Under the pieces are notes generated by a model, which saw nothing but the letters and a program-made list of their open reading frames with translations, did not search any database and was not told where the DNA came from. Made by a program: the position numbers and the translations under genes. A stretch of DNA of 64,000 bases from Streptomyces sp. NBC_01431 (lineage in GTDB: Bacteria > Actinomycetota > Actinomycetes > Streptomycetales > Streptomycetaceae): NCBI RefSeq assembly GCF_036231355.1, contig NZ_CP109497.1, positions 62,001 through 126,000 of the forward strand, written 5' to 3'. Below are positions 35,462 to 43,387 of the stretch, one piece after another (position 1 is the first letter of the stretch; each line of letters begins with the position of its first letter).

Positions 35462-35499
35462 GTGTACGACGATACACATGATGTGTATGCTCGTACACA
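35461..35499. promoter_or_regulatory. Two TGTGTA-n6-TACACA operators
   Basis: TGTGTACGACGATACACA (35461-35478) and TGTGTATGCTCGTACACA (35482-35499) are two 18-bp perfect inverted repeats 3 bp apart. One touches the epoxide hydrolase start codon and the other the TetR start codon, so binding would block both genes. Confidence 0.88.
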
Positions 35500-36059
35500 T
35501 GACTTTGCGCAATGCGGCCGCCACCCGGCAGCGGATCCTGGAACACGCGCGACGCCAGTTCGCGCAGCACGGGTACGCGGCGATCACGGTGAAGGGCGTG
35601 GCCGACGCGGCGTGTGTGTCGCCCAACCTGATCACGCGCTACTTCGGGGGCAAGGACGGCCTTTTCCTGGCGGCGACCCAGGTGGAACTTCCGGTTGAGA
35701 ACTCCTTCGACGGCGACCGCTCCTCGCTCGGTTCGCGCCTCGCGGCGAGCATCGTCCAGCGCTGGTTCGGCGCACCCGGGTTGGATCCGCTGCTCGCGCT
35801 GCAACGCGCGTCCGGCGAACGCCCGGAGGCGGCGGAGGCGTTGGCCGCCTTCCTCGACACGAACTCGCTTGAGCCGCTGCACCGCTACCTGCGCGACAGC
35901 GGCCTGGCCGACGCGGATGCCCGCAGCCGAGCCGCGGCGATCGACGCCTTCGTGCTCGGCGTCTCGACCCGCAGCCGGGTCCTGCGTTCCGAACTCGGCG
36001 ACCCCGCTGACCTCCAGGCATGGCTGGGCGCCACCATCCAACGCCTCGCCGATGGGTGA
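35499..36059 (+). CDS. TetR-family regulator of the epoxide hydrolase gene
   Basis: A 186-residue protein from ATG 35499 (earlier ATGs lie inside the operators). The helix-turn-helix spans FAQHGYAAITVKGVADAACV and SPNLITRYFGGKDGLF; the C-terminal domain is helical (TetR_C_17-like, with LQRASGERPEAAEALAAFLD). It diverges from the epoxide hydrolase with two perfect operator copies between them. The inducer may be an epoxide or its diol; inference. Confidence 0.9.
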   Translation: MTLRNAAATRQRILEHARRQFAQHGYAAITVKGVADAACVSPNLITRYFGGKDGLFLAATQVELPVENSFDGDRSSLGSRLAASIVQRWFGAPGLDPLLALQRASGERPEAAEALAAFLDTNSLEPLHRYLRDSGLADADARSRAAAIDAFVLGVSTRSRVLRSELGDPADLQAWLGATIQRLADG

Positions 36060-36060
36060 T

Positions 36061-36294
36061 TCACGACGGCGAGAACACCTGCCGGGCGGGCTTGAGGGCG
36101 GCGACCAGCCCCGTGCTGCCGGCCACCACGCTCAGCACATCGGAGGCACCCTGCTCCCCGAGAACGGGGGCACCGGGAACCCGGCGGACCTCCACGTCCT
36201 CGATCGCCGCAAGGCCCAACCACGTCCGCAGCGAGTTCAACTCACCCTGGTGGGATACGGCCAGCTCCACAGCGCGTACGTCGTCGGCGCCCAC
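36061..36294 (-). CDS. Truncated EACC1-like (effector-associated constant component) protein
   Basis: A 77-residue frame from GTG 36294. It reads GELNSLRTWLGLAAIEDVEV, RRVPGAPVLGEQGASDVLSV and VAGSTGLVAAL. This fits the start of the EACC1 family (LR.WL....V.......GE.G...DVL.V..GSGG...L), a small component found beside caspase-like and other effectors in actinobacterial conflict systems. The usual membrane or strand region after the Gly-rich helix is missing and the frame ends 10 residues later. No effector gene is adjacent, so it is probably a remnant. Confidence 0.4.
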   Translation of the reverse strand: MGADDVRAVELAVSHQGELNSLRTWLGLAAIEDVEVRRVPGAPVLGEQGASDVLSVVAGSTGLVAALKPARQVFSPS

Positions 36295-36517
36295 GATGCC
36301 CCCTCACATCCAGGTCGTGCCGGTCGCGCCGACCCCCTCGGAGCCGGCTCAACAGCCGTAGATGCCTCGGCATCCGCACGGTCAACACCCATGCCAACAG
36401 CATCGAGCATTGCGCGAAATTCGATCAGCACTGAAGACCAACTGTCAATACATTCAGGGAAGTTGGGCTTCGACCGGCCGCTGGTGGCCCGGCGCCTTCG
36501 GGCAGAGCGGTGCCGGT

Positions 36518-37114
36518 TCAGCGCCTCCAGGCGTAGCGGGTGAGGCGCGAGCGGGCGTCCTTTTCCGTCAGCCCCAGGGCCCTACCGATCTCTTCCCAGG
36601 AGGCTTCGTCGGCGGACTGTTCCGTCAGCACGTTGTGGGCGGCGGCGTGGCTGATGCGGTGGGTGACACGCTCGACGGCGGCGACGGCTTTGAGTGCGGC
36701 GAGCGGGGCGTCGAAGGCGAGGTTGTCCAGGCGCTCGGCGAGCATGTCCAGGAGGTCTGCCAGGTCGGCCGGCAGGGGCAGGGTGCGGGCGTCGACGTCT
36801 TTCATGTGCTGGTCCCAGTCCGCGGCGGGGCCCGCCGTGTCGATATCGGCCTCGCGCAGAGGAGTGTCCCCCACGGCGGCCCAGTCGATCGGATAGCAAG
36901 GCGTGCCGCGCCACCCGCACGAACAGGAGCCCCGCAGCGCGGCCGCGCGAGGGGCCCCGAAGCGGCCGGTGTAGACGGTCCACTGCGTGGTCGCGGGGAT
37001 GCCGCCACCGCTCCCCGCGTCGAGATAGACCGGCCCCGGTTCACTTCCGTCAGCCAGGACCACCGCCACCGCGCCCTCGTGCGACGCCCCGAACTCCGCC
37101 GTCTGCCACGTCAT
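36518..37114 (-). CDS. Conserved actinomycete protein with C-terminal helix-turn-helix
   Basis: A 198-residue protein from ATG 37114. The N-terminal half is beta-rich (TAEFGASHEGAVAVVLADGS) with a Cys pair in RGSCSCGWRGTPCYP that may bind metal. The C-terminal half is helical and ends with SWEEIGRALGLTEKDARSRL and TRYAW, a helix-turn-helix pattern. No named family is recognised. It may be a DNA-binding regulator. It lies upstream of the EACC1-like frame on the same strand, 220 bp apart. Confidence 0.6.
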   Translation of the reverse strand: MTWQTAEFGASHEGAVAVVLADGSEPGPVYLDAGSGGGIPATTQWTVYTGRFGAPRAAALRGSCSCGWRGTPCYPIDWAAVGDTPLREADIDTAGPAADWDQHMKDVDARTLPLPADLADLLDMLAERLDNLAFDAPLAALKAVAAVERVTHRISHAAAHNVLTEQSADEASWEEIGRALGLTEKDARSRLTRYAWRR

Positions 37115-37516
37115 GGCATACCCCCTTCCTGAACCTGATGCCCACCAGGACCTCCTCGATGCGGCCCGGTGCGGCGCGTGGTCCAAGTTCAGGGACAACG
37201 ATCCTCACACCGCCCCGCCGCCGCACGGCAAACCGGCAAACCCATCACCAAGCGGGCCACGGAATTCGCTGTGCCGCAGGCCATGCATCGAGTCGGCCGC
37301 GGAAATCGCCGAGCGGTACCCGTAGTTGGACGTGGTGCTGGTGGGCCGGGGCGAACCCGGAGCGGCCATGAGTCCGAAGGCGAGGGTGCATCTGCGGGCC
37401 GCGCTCGACCGCCTGGCCGTGCGGGTGCGCAGCGGGGTCGAGGTGATGAAGGTCCGGCTGTCGGCGCCGCCGTGACGCGCGCCGTCTGGTCGCGCGGTTG
37501 CTCGCGTCGCCGAGCG
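37115..37516. other. Gap with no convincing gene
   Basis: A 34-codon plus-strand frame at 37370-37474 and a frame ending at 37325 have good codon bias but no known family; neither is called. The stretch lies between the divergent helix-turn-helix gene start and the erythromycin-esterase stop. Confidence 0.4.
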
Positions 37517-38896
37517 CTACAGCTTCCGCGCCTCCCGGACGGTGTGGAGGTGGACCAGAACGTCGTAGGCCCTGCCGATGGCGATCTCGGGCGTCCCGCC
37601 GACCGGATACTGCGTGCCGACGCTGAATGTCGGACGCGAGACGTCCAACCAACTCCGGGCGCTGGCAGGGGACTTGCGCAGATCGGCGTAGTAGTCGCGG
37701 TACCGGACCCGGTCGAGCGTGTCCTCGTTCGTGCCGGGACCGGCCGGGTCGACGGTGAACTTCTTCCACTCGCCGCCGAGCGCCGCGTCCTTGGAGAGGA
37801 AGGAGCCCCGGTCGAAGGTGGTGCCGAGGGCGAGGTAGCCCGCGCCCAGGGTGTCGCGAAGGAACGAGCCCTGGGTCTTCGGGTACGTGGTGGGGTCGGA
37901 GGATACGTAGCCGACGTGGTCGTCGTGGGCCGACAGCAGGATCCTGCCGCCGGTGCGCCGCTGCCACCACGCCGTGGTCTCGGCCATCACCTGGTCGCGG
38001 TAGCGCTCCATGGCCGTCAACGATGCCTGGTCGCCGGGGTTGACGCTGAGGAAGGTGTAGGTCTGGGCGATGTTGCGGGCGTTCTGGAGGACGAACTCGA
38101 AGTCCTCGCCACCGCCCGAGCCCTGACGTTGTACGAGGTCCAGTACGCTCTGTGCCTTGGCCGCGTTGTGCCGGCGCTCCGCGAGCGGCCGGTCCAGGTA
38201 GGCGATGGCGTCGTCCAGCGGGCGCAGACCGGTGAGCAGCTCGTTCAGGCTCGGCAGAGACTCCGGACGGGTCCGCCGGACGTACTCGGTGACGCTGTCG
38301 AAGACCCGCTCATCGAGTCTGGGCGCGCCGATGTCGTCGCCCAGGAAGTGGACCGGCCGGTCGGGGTGTTGGCGATTGTGGTCGCGCATCCACTGGACGA
38401 GGGTCACGAACTCCTCGCGGTCCCAGGGGGATCCGGCCATCACCTCGTGCACGACCTGCCGCGCGTCGCGGTCGCCGTCGCCGTGCTGGAGGTAGTCGTC
38501 GATCCGCAGACCTGCCGACCAGCTGATCTCCAGGGCGAAGGTGGTGAATCCCTTCTGGTCTACGAGGTAGCGGAAGAGGCGGTCCTTCAGGGCGAAGAAT
38601 TCGTGCGAGCCGTGCGTGGCCTCGCCCACCCCGACCACCTTGGCGTCGCCGACCATCGCCCCCAGGGCGCGCAGATCCGCCGTGCCGGTGCCGGGTTCCG
38701 TCGATCGCAGGGGATGAGCGATCCGGTCCAGCGCGCCGATGGGGGCCGCCGCGTCGGCCGACGCGGATGCGGCCGATGACGCGTACGCCGCTGGTGATGC
38801 GTACGCACTCGGCGATGCGTACGCCGCCGCTGCGGGGGCCGTCGCCGCGGCCAGGGCGAGAGCCGCTACTGCGAGCCGCTTCCTGTTGCCGATCAT
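37517..38896 (-). CDS. Secreted erythromycin-esterase-family protein
   Basis: A 459-residue protein with a GAGGAG ribosome site before ATG 38896. A signal peptide (RLAVAALALAAATAPAAAAY) is followed by an Ala/Tyr/Ser repeat (AYASP units) of about 25 residues. The rest is the erythromycin-esterase fold: GVGEATHGSHEFFALKDRLF with the conserved Glu and His, then FALEISWSAGLRIDDYL, DDIGAPRLDERVFDSV and LLSAHDDHVGY. Family members EreA/EreB cleave the macrolide lactone, but most secreted Streptomyces members are untested. Resistance function is possible but not shown. Confidence 0.82.
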   Translation of the reverse strand: MIGNRKRLAVAALALAAATAPAAAAYASPSAYASPAAYASSAASASADAAAPIGALDRIAHPLRSTEPGTGTADLRALGAMVGDAKVVGVGEATHGSHEFFALKDRLFRYLVDQKGFTTFALEISWSAGLRIDDYLQHGDGDRDARQVVHEVMAGSPWDREEFVTLVQWMRDHNRQHPDRPVHFLGDDIGAPRLDERVFDSVTEYVRRTRPESLPSLNELLTGLRPLDDAIAYLDRPLAERRHNAAKAQSVLDLVQRQGSGGGEDFEFVLQNARNIAQTYTFLSVNPGDQASLTAMERYRDQVMAETTAWWQRRTGGRILLSAHDDHVGYVSSDPTTYPKTQGSFLRDTLGAGYLALGTTFDRGSFLSKDAALGGEWKKFTVDPAGPGTNEDTLDRVRYRDYYADLRKSPASARSWLDVSRPTFSVGTQYPVGGTPEIAIGRAYDVLVHLHTVREARKL

Positions 38897-39217
38897 GTGG
38901 GATCACTCCTCAACGTGCTTGGTGCCAAGCGCTGCTGAGAATCGTCGCCCGCGCGGCGGCCCCGGCGCGCTGGGGCGGCCCCGACACTTTCCCGGGGGTT
39001 AGCCCCCGCCGATGCCGAGGTCAGGAGCCTTGGCCCCTGGAGAGCGGGCCGGGTGGTGACCTGCCCCGACTTCCTCACCCCGCCATCGCACGGGCCGCAC
39101 GATGACCTGCCCCCGCCCTCGCACGGGCCGGACCGAGACGGTTTGCCGACAGCCCGGCGTGGCGAAGGTTCGGCCCGGCCTCGGGCCGAGCCCCGTTGGT
39201 GGCCGTCCGCGTGGTGG
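38897..39217. other. Gap between esterase and arsC, with a short direct repeat
   Basis: GACCTGCCCC...TCGCACGGGCCG occurs twice (about 39057-39098 and 39104-39132) with a shorter middle in the second copy. No gene is seen. Confidence 0.5.
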
Positions 39218-39640
39218 TTACGCCACCGCCGGGATGCCGAGCTCGGCGAGCAGGCCACGCACGCGCTGCTCGATCGCGTCCCGGATCGGGCGGACGGCGG
39301 CGACGCCCTGGCCGGCGGGGTCGTCGAGCTGCCAGTCGAGGTAGCGCGTGCCGGGGAAGACCGGGCAGGTGTCCCCGCAGCCCATGGTGATGACCACGTC
39401 GGACGCCTGGACCGCATCGGCCGTGAGGATCTTCGGGGTTTCGGCGGAGATGTCGATGCCCCGCTCCTTCATCGCCGCCACGGCGGCCGGGTTCACCGCG
39501 TCGGCGGGAGCCGATCCGGCCGAGCGCACCTCGATGCGGCCACCCGCGAGGTGAGCGACGAAGGCGGCGGCCATCTGGGAGCGGCCGGCGTTGTGGACAC
39601 AGACGAACAGCACGGAGGGACGATGGGTGGCAGTGCTCAT
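39218..39640 (-). CDS. arsC: Arsenate reductase (low-molecular-weight phosphatase fold)
   Basis: A 140-residue protein from ATG 39640. The P-loop is CVHNAGRSQMAAAF, with the nucleophilic Cys; later TMGCGDTCPVFPG gives the two resolving Cys and RYLDWQLDDPAG the closing loop. This fits the thioredoxin- or mycothiol-coupled arsenate reductases that turn As(V) into As(III). It is the last gene of arsR-aquaporin-arsC, on the same strand with 29 bp to the aquaporin gene. No Acr3 or ArsB pump is in the window, so arsenite would leave via the aquaporin or be methylated by ArsM. Confidence 0.92.
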   Translation of the reverse strand: MSTATHRPSVLFVCVHNAGRSQMAAAFVAHLAGGRIEVRSAGSAPADAVNPAAVAAMKERGIDISAETPKILTADAVQASDVVITMGCGDTCPVFPGTRYLDWQLDDPAGQGVAAVRPIRDAIEQRVRGLLAELGIPAVA

Positions 39641-39669
39641 GGCAGGGGTCCTTGCAGGCGGAAGGGCGG

Positions 39670-40401
39670 TCAGGAGGAGGCGAGTTCGGGCTCGGCGTGC
39701 GGGACGACGACGTCGGCCGTACGAGCCGGGCGTCCGTACGCGATCGCCACGGCACCGAGGCCGAGTGCGGCACCGAGCAGCTGGGCCGCGATGAACGGGA
39801 CGACGGAGGCGGGGGCGATCCCGGCGAAGGTGTCGGTGAAGGCACGGCCGACGGTCACCGCGGGGTTCGCGAACGAGGTGGAGGAGGTGAACCAGTAGGC
39901 GGCCCCGATGTAGGAGGCGACCGCCGCAGGGGCCAGGGCGGCACGGCCGATGCGCTCCAGGCCGAAGACGACCAGGATCAACCCGGCCGTGGCGACGACC
40001 TCGCCCACCCACAGGTGCCCGGAGGAGCGGTCGTGGGTGGAGAGCTTCGCGAGCGGCTCCGCGAACATGGCATCGGCCAGGACCGCGCCGCCCACCGCCC
40101 CGGCCACCTGCGCGGGCACGTACGCGGCGACCTCCCGCAGGCTCGGGCCGGTGGCGTGCCGACGACCGGTGAACCAGGCGGCGAGGGTGACGACGGGGTT
40201 GAAGTGAGCGCCCGAGACCGGTCCGAGCAGCGCGATCAGCACCGCAAGGCCGAAGACGGTGGCGAGGGAATTGGCGAGCAGCTGCACGCCGACGTCGTGC
40301 GACAGCGCGGCCGCCTGGATGCCCGAGCCGACGACGACCGCCGTCAACAGGCCGGTCCCCACCGCTTCGGCGGCCGCGCGGCGGCCGAGAGCGGCGGTCA
40401 T
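39670..40401 (-). CDS. Aquaporin-type channel of the ars operon (AqpS-like)
   Basis: A 243-residue MIP channel from ATG 40401. Two pore half-helices carry HFNPVVTLAAW (NPV rather than NPA) and SFANPAVTVGRAF (NPA). Six membrane helices are evident. Placed between arsR and arsC, it resembles AqpS of Sinorhizobium, which lets arsenite flow out after ArsC reduces arsenate. Its start overlaps the arsR stop (ATGA), so it is translated with the repressor. Confidence 0.88.
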   Translation of the reverse strand: MTAALGRRAAAEAVGTGLLTAVVVGSGIQAAALSHDVGVQLLANSLATVFGLAVLIALLGPVSGAHFNPVVTLAAWFTGRRHATGPSLREVAAYVPAQVAGAVGGAVLADAMFAEPLAKLSTHDRSSGHLWVGEVVATAGLILVVFGLERIGRAALAPAAVASYIGAAYWFTSSTSFANPAVTVGRAFTDTFAGIAPASVVPFIAAQLLGAALGLGAVAIAYGRPARTADVVVPHAEPELASS

Positions 40402-40772
40402 GTGGTGGCGCCGATGGTCTGCGGCGTGATCAGGAACGCGGCGATCTGGTCCAGGACGCCGGGCAGCACCCAGTAGTACACCCATGTCCCGCGGCGCTCA
40501 CAGTCGATGAGACCGGCCTGGCGCAGCAGCTTGAGATGGTGGGAGATCGTGGGCTGGGACAGTTCGAAGGCCGGGGTCAGATCGCAGACGCACACCTCGC
40601 CGCCCTCCCCGCGCGAGGCGATCATCGACATCAGCCGCAGCCGCACCGGGTCGCCCAGCGCCTTGAACAGCTTCGCCAGTTCCGCGGCGCGCTCCTCGTC
40701 CAGGGGCGCGGCGGCCAGACCGGGGCAGCAGGCGGCGCCCCGGTCGATCACCTCAAGCTCTTGTTTCGACAT
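40398..40772 (-). CDS. arsR: ArsR arsenic-responsive repressor
   Basis: A 124-residue winged-helix protein. The DNA-recognition helix is PTISHHLKLLRQAGLIDCER. The arsenite-binding cysteines are in GGEVCVCDLTPAF (ELCVCDL type), and an extra pair occurs near the N-terminus (GAACCPG). As(III) binding would release it from the arsR and arsM promoters. It is the first gene of the arsR-aquaporin-arsC unit and is divergent from arsM. Confidence 0.93.
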   Translation of the reverse strand: MSKQELEVIDRGAACCPGLAAAPLDEERAAELAKLFKALGDPVRLRLMSMIASRGEGGEVCVCDLTPAFELSQPTISHHLKLLRQAGLIDCERRGTWVYYWVLPGVLDQIAAFLITPQTIGATT

Positions 40773-40781
40773 TCCTCTATG

Positions 40782-40828
40782 TTGACGTTTTTCGATCCAG
40801 GGCGCAAGCTTGAATCAATGAACGTCAA
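40782..40828. promoter_or_regulatory. Paired ArsR operators
   Basis: TTGACGTTTTTCGAT on the plus strand (40782-40796) and TTGACGTTCATTGAT on the minus strand (40814-40828) are near-copies in opposite orientation within the 105-bp arsR-arsM promoter region. They fit ArsR operators, one for each gene. Confidence 0.7.
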
Positions 40829-40877
40829 TACAGGCCGTTCAGGGGCGCCACGGTGTCCCGTCACCCAGGAGTGAGTG

Positions 40878-41771
40878 ATGAGCGAACAGTCCACTGAGCT
40901 GCGTGAAACTGTCCGTCGGCGGTACGCCGCAGCGGCCATGAAGGTCTCCGACGGCGGCACCGCCTGCTGCGGGCCCGAGCCGGTCGAGACCGACGAGAAC
41001 TTCGGCTCCACCCGCTACGCCGCCGCAGACCGCGACACCCTGCCCGCCGAGGCACTGGCCGCCTCCCTCGGCTGTGGCAACCCCACCGCCGTCGCCGAAC
41101 TGCGCACCGGGGAGCGGGTCCTGGACCTCGGCTCCGGCGGCGGCATCGACGTCCTGCTCTCCGCCCGCCGCGTGGGCCCCACCGGCAAGGCGTACGGACT
41201 GGACATGACCGATGAGATGCTCCAACTCGCCCTGGCCAACGCCGAGAAGGCGGGCGTCACGAACGTCGAGTTCCTCAAGGCCACCATTGAAGCCGTCCCG
41301 CTGCCCGCGGCCACCATCGACGTCGTCATCTCCAACTGCGTGATCAACCTGTCCACCGACAAGCCCGCCGTGTTCGCCGAGGCCTTCCGCGTACTGAGGC
41401 CCGGCGGCCGGATCGGAGTCTCCGATGTCGTCGCCGACGACACCTTGACCCCGGCCCAGCGAGCCGAGCGCGGCGACTACGTCGGCTGCATCGCCGGCGC
41501 CCTCTCGTTCGCCGAGTACCGGGCGGGACTGGCGGCCGCCGGGTTCGCCGACATCGAGATCACCCCCACCCACCCGGTCGCCGACGGCATGCACTCCGCG
41601 ATCGTCCACGCCACCAAGCCGAAGACCGCCGACGCTTCCCCGGAGGCGGTGGACTCCGCGCAGGCGTGCTGCGGGGTCAACGCCTGCTGCACCCCGGCCG
41701 AGAGCTCCGTCGACGCCACGCTGACCGTCACCGAGGCCAAGACAACGGCGGGCTGCGGCTGCACGAGCTGA
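40878..41771 (+). CDS. arsM: Arsenite S-adenosylmethionine methyltransferase
   Basis: A 297-residue protein; ATG 40878 follows AGGAG. Class I methyltransferase motif VLDLGSGGGIDVLLS binds SAM. As(III)-binding cysteines are in the N-terminal GGTACCGPEP, in ISNCVINLSTDKP and in DYVGCIAGALS, matching the three conserved Cys of ArsM. The last 45 residues form an unusual tail with ACCGVNACC and GCGCTS, which could hold further arsenic. The enzyme methylates As(III) to volatile or less harmful species. It is divergent from arsR with operator copies in between. Confidence 0.93.
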   Translation: MSEQSTELRETVRRRYAAAAMKVSDGGTACCGPEPVETDENFGSTRYAAADRDTLPAEALAASLGCGNPTAVAELRTGERVLDLGSGGGIDVLLSARRVGPTGKAYGLDMTDEMLQLALANAEKAGVTNVEFLKATIEAVPLPAATIDVVISNCVINLSTDKPAVFAEAFRVLRPGGRIGVSDVVADDTLTPAQRAERGDYVGCIAGALSFAEYRAGLAAAGFADIEITPTHPVADGMHSAIVHATKPKTADASPEAVDSAQACCGVNACCTPAESSVDATLTVTEAKTTAGCGCTS

Positions 41772-41847
41772 GCGCACGCCACACAGCCGCCCAGAGTCCA
41801 GCGCGCCTGGCCAAGACCCTGGCCACGCGCGCACAGGGTCCGGTCGT

Positions 41848-42750
41848 TCAGTGGTCGGCCGGTGCTGGTGTGTTGCGCTGTCCGGCCGGCGGGGCGGTGA
41901 AGGCCACCCGGCGGTGGGCCCGGCGAAGCATGCGGCGGGTCAGGTACGGGTGGACTCGGCGCACCAGCGCGAAGTAGAACCGACCCCGCGTGTTGTGGAG
42001 GCGTACCGCTGTGGCGAGGGTGACGGATGCGTCGTCGACCAGGACCGAGGAGCGGAAGTCCAGGTGGGACGCGTTCTTGCCGAGCATCAGCTCGCGGTCG
42101 GCCGCGCCGTGCACGGGGAAGGGCAGCACGTGCCGCCATGCGTGCGGGTCGCGATCCATGCCGGGGGCCAGCGGCATGCGCCAGGCGTCGGTGAAGTCGG
42201 GGCGGTCGAAGGCCCCGTGGAGCAGGCGGGCGTCCGGTGGCACAGGCACGGCGGTCGGGCGCGCCCAGACAAGGCGGTTGAACAGCCGGGCGCGCAGGGG
42301 CCGGCGGGTCGGCGGGTGGGGCAGGGAGCCGAGCGCGGCGCGCTCGATGTTGTCGAAGATCTCCTCGATCATCGTGTCGTGCACCGGCCTGATCCCCAGC
42401 ACCCATGCCGTCAACGGCCGGGCCGGCATGGCCAGTTCGAGGGTGTGGACGACCCGGCAGCGGTCGGGTCCGAGTGGTTCGACGTCGAAGCGGTGATACC
42501 CCTCGCCGAGTGCGGGAGCGGTGGTGTCGAACCGTACGGAACGCCCGGGTTCGTACGCCCCGACCCGGTAGCGGACCCGGCCGTGGCCGCCGGCCGCGCC
42601 GACGCCAAGGGGGCGGTCGAGCACCATGGCCGGCCAGACCGGGGTCGGGAAGAGGGGGTCGTCCGGCGCGGACAGCCGGTCCAGCAGCGCGCCGACGGTG
42701 TCGGCCGGGGCCGGGACGATCCGCTGATGGATGTTGCGTACCGTGCGCAT
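41848..42750 (-). CDS. SRPBCC + DUF2867 fusion protein
   Basis: A 300-residue protein from ATG 42750. The first 150 residues have an SRPBCC (START-like) pattern (VRYRVGAYEPGRSVRFDTTA; GYHRFDVEPLGPDRCRVVHT). The C-terminal 130 residues fit DUF2867 (HLDFRSSVLVDDASVTLATA; HNTRGRFYFALVRRVHPYL). SRPBCC folds bind hydrophobic ligands. The function is unknown. The gene faces a TetR gene across two palindromes, implying ligand-controlled expression. Confidence 0.7.
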   Translation of the reverse strand: MRTVRNIHQRIVPAPADTVGALLDRLSAPDDPLFPTPVWPAMVLDRPLGVGAAGGHGRVRYRVGAYEPGRSVRFDTTAPALGEGYHRFDVEPLGPDRCRVVHTLELAMPARPLTAWVLGIRPVHDTMIEEIFDNIERAALGSLPHPPTRRPLRARLFNRLVWARPTAVPVPPDARLLHGAFDRPDFTDAWRMPLAPGMDRDPHAWRHVLPFPVHGAADRELMLGKNASHLDFRSSVLVDDASVTLATAVRLHNTRGRFYFALVRRVHPYLTRRMLRRAHRRVAFTAPPAGQRNTPAPADH

Positions 42751-42760
42751 GCCGAACCTC

Positions 42761-42798
42761 CATACGGGAGCGTATGTTTTCCATACGGTACCGTACGG
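42761..42798. promoter_or_regulatory. Two TetR operators
   Basis: CATACG-GGAG-CGTATG (42761-42776) is a perfect inverted repeat; CCATACGGTACCGTACGG (42781-42798) is a second with one mismatch per arm. They fill the 52-bp space between the SRPBCC and TetR start codons. Confidence 0.82.
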
Positions 42799-42802
42799 CT
42801 CC

Positions 42803-43387
42803 ATGGATGAGCACCGGGCATCGCGCCAACAGCAGTCCCCTCGAAGGCGGTTGACCGCCGACGACTGGGCCGACGCGGCACTGGCCGCCCTGGGTGAGCG
42901 CGGGCTGGCAGGGGTCGCGGTGGAACCGCTCGCGACCCGCCTGGGCACCACCAAGGGCAGCTTCTACTGGCACTTCGCCAACCGTGACGCGCTCGTCGTC
43001 GCGGCACTCGCGCGCTGGGAAGAGGTGGCCACCGAGCGGATCATCACGGCGATGGAGGCCGCCGAGCCCGACCCCGCGGCCCGGCTTGACGCGCTCCTGC
43101 GCGCGGCGGCCGCCTCCGCCTCCCAGAACCCGCTGGACGTACGGCTGCTCGCGGCCGGCGACCACCCCGAGGTGGCGGCGGCCCTCGCGCGGGTCACGGA
43201 GCGCCGGGTCGGCTACATCGCGCACCTCTTCGAACTCCTCGGCTTCCCCCCGGCGCAGGCCCACCACCGCGGATTCCTCGCCTACACCAGTTACCTGGGC
43301 CACGCCCAACTGGCCCACGCGACCCCCGGGGCCGTACCGGCCGACCCGGAGTACCTGGAGGCGGTGGCAACGCTGCTGAGGAGTTGA
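42803..43387 (+). CDS. TetR-family regulator
   Basis: A 194-residue protein from ATG 42803. Helix-turn-helix: GERGLAGVAVEPLATRLGTT and KGSFYWHFANRDALVVAALA. The remaining helices are the ligand domain. It should repress itself and the divergent SRPBCC/DUF2867 gene through the two palindromes. Its 3' end is overlapped on the other strand by the apparent tail of the XRE/peptidoglycan-binding gene. Confidence 0.9.
   Translation: MDEHRASRQQQSPRRRLTADDWADAALAALGERGLAGVAVEPLATRLGTTKGSFYWHFANRDALVVAALARWEEVATERIITAMEAAEPDPAARLDALLRAAAASASQNPLDVRLLAAGDHPEVAAALARVTERRVGYIAHLFELLGFPPAQAHHRGFLAYTSYLGHAQLAHATPGAVPADPEYLEAVATLLRS

Noticed and set aside
37517..38896. Confirmed macrolide-resistance gene
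   Set aside because: Family similarity is clear but secreted Streptomyces members are mostly untested and no macrolide pathway is nearby, so no ere symbol was given.
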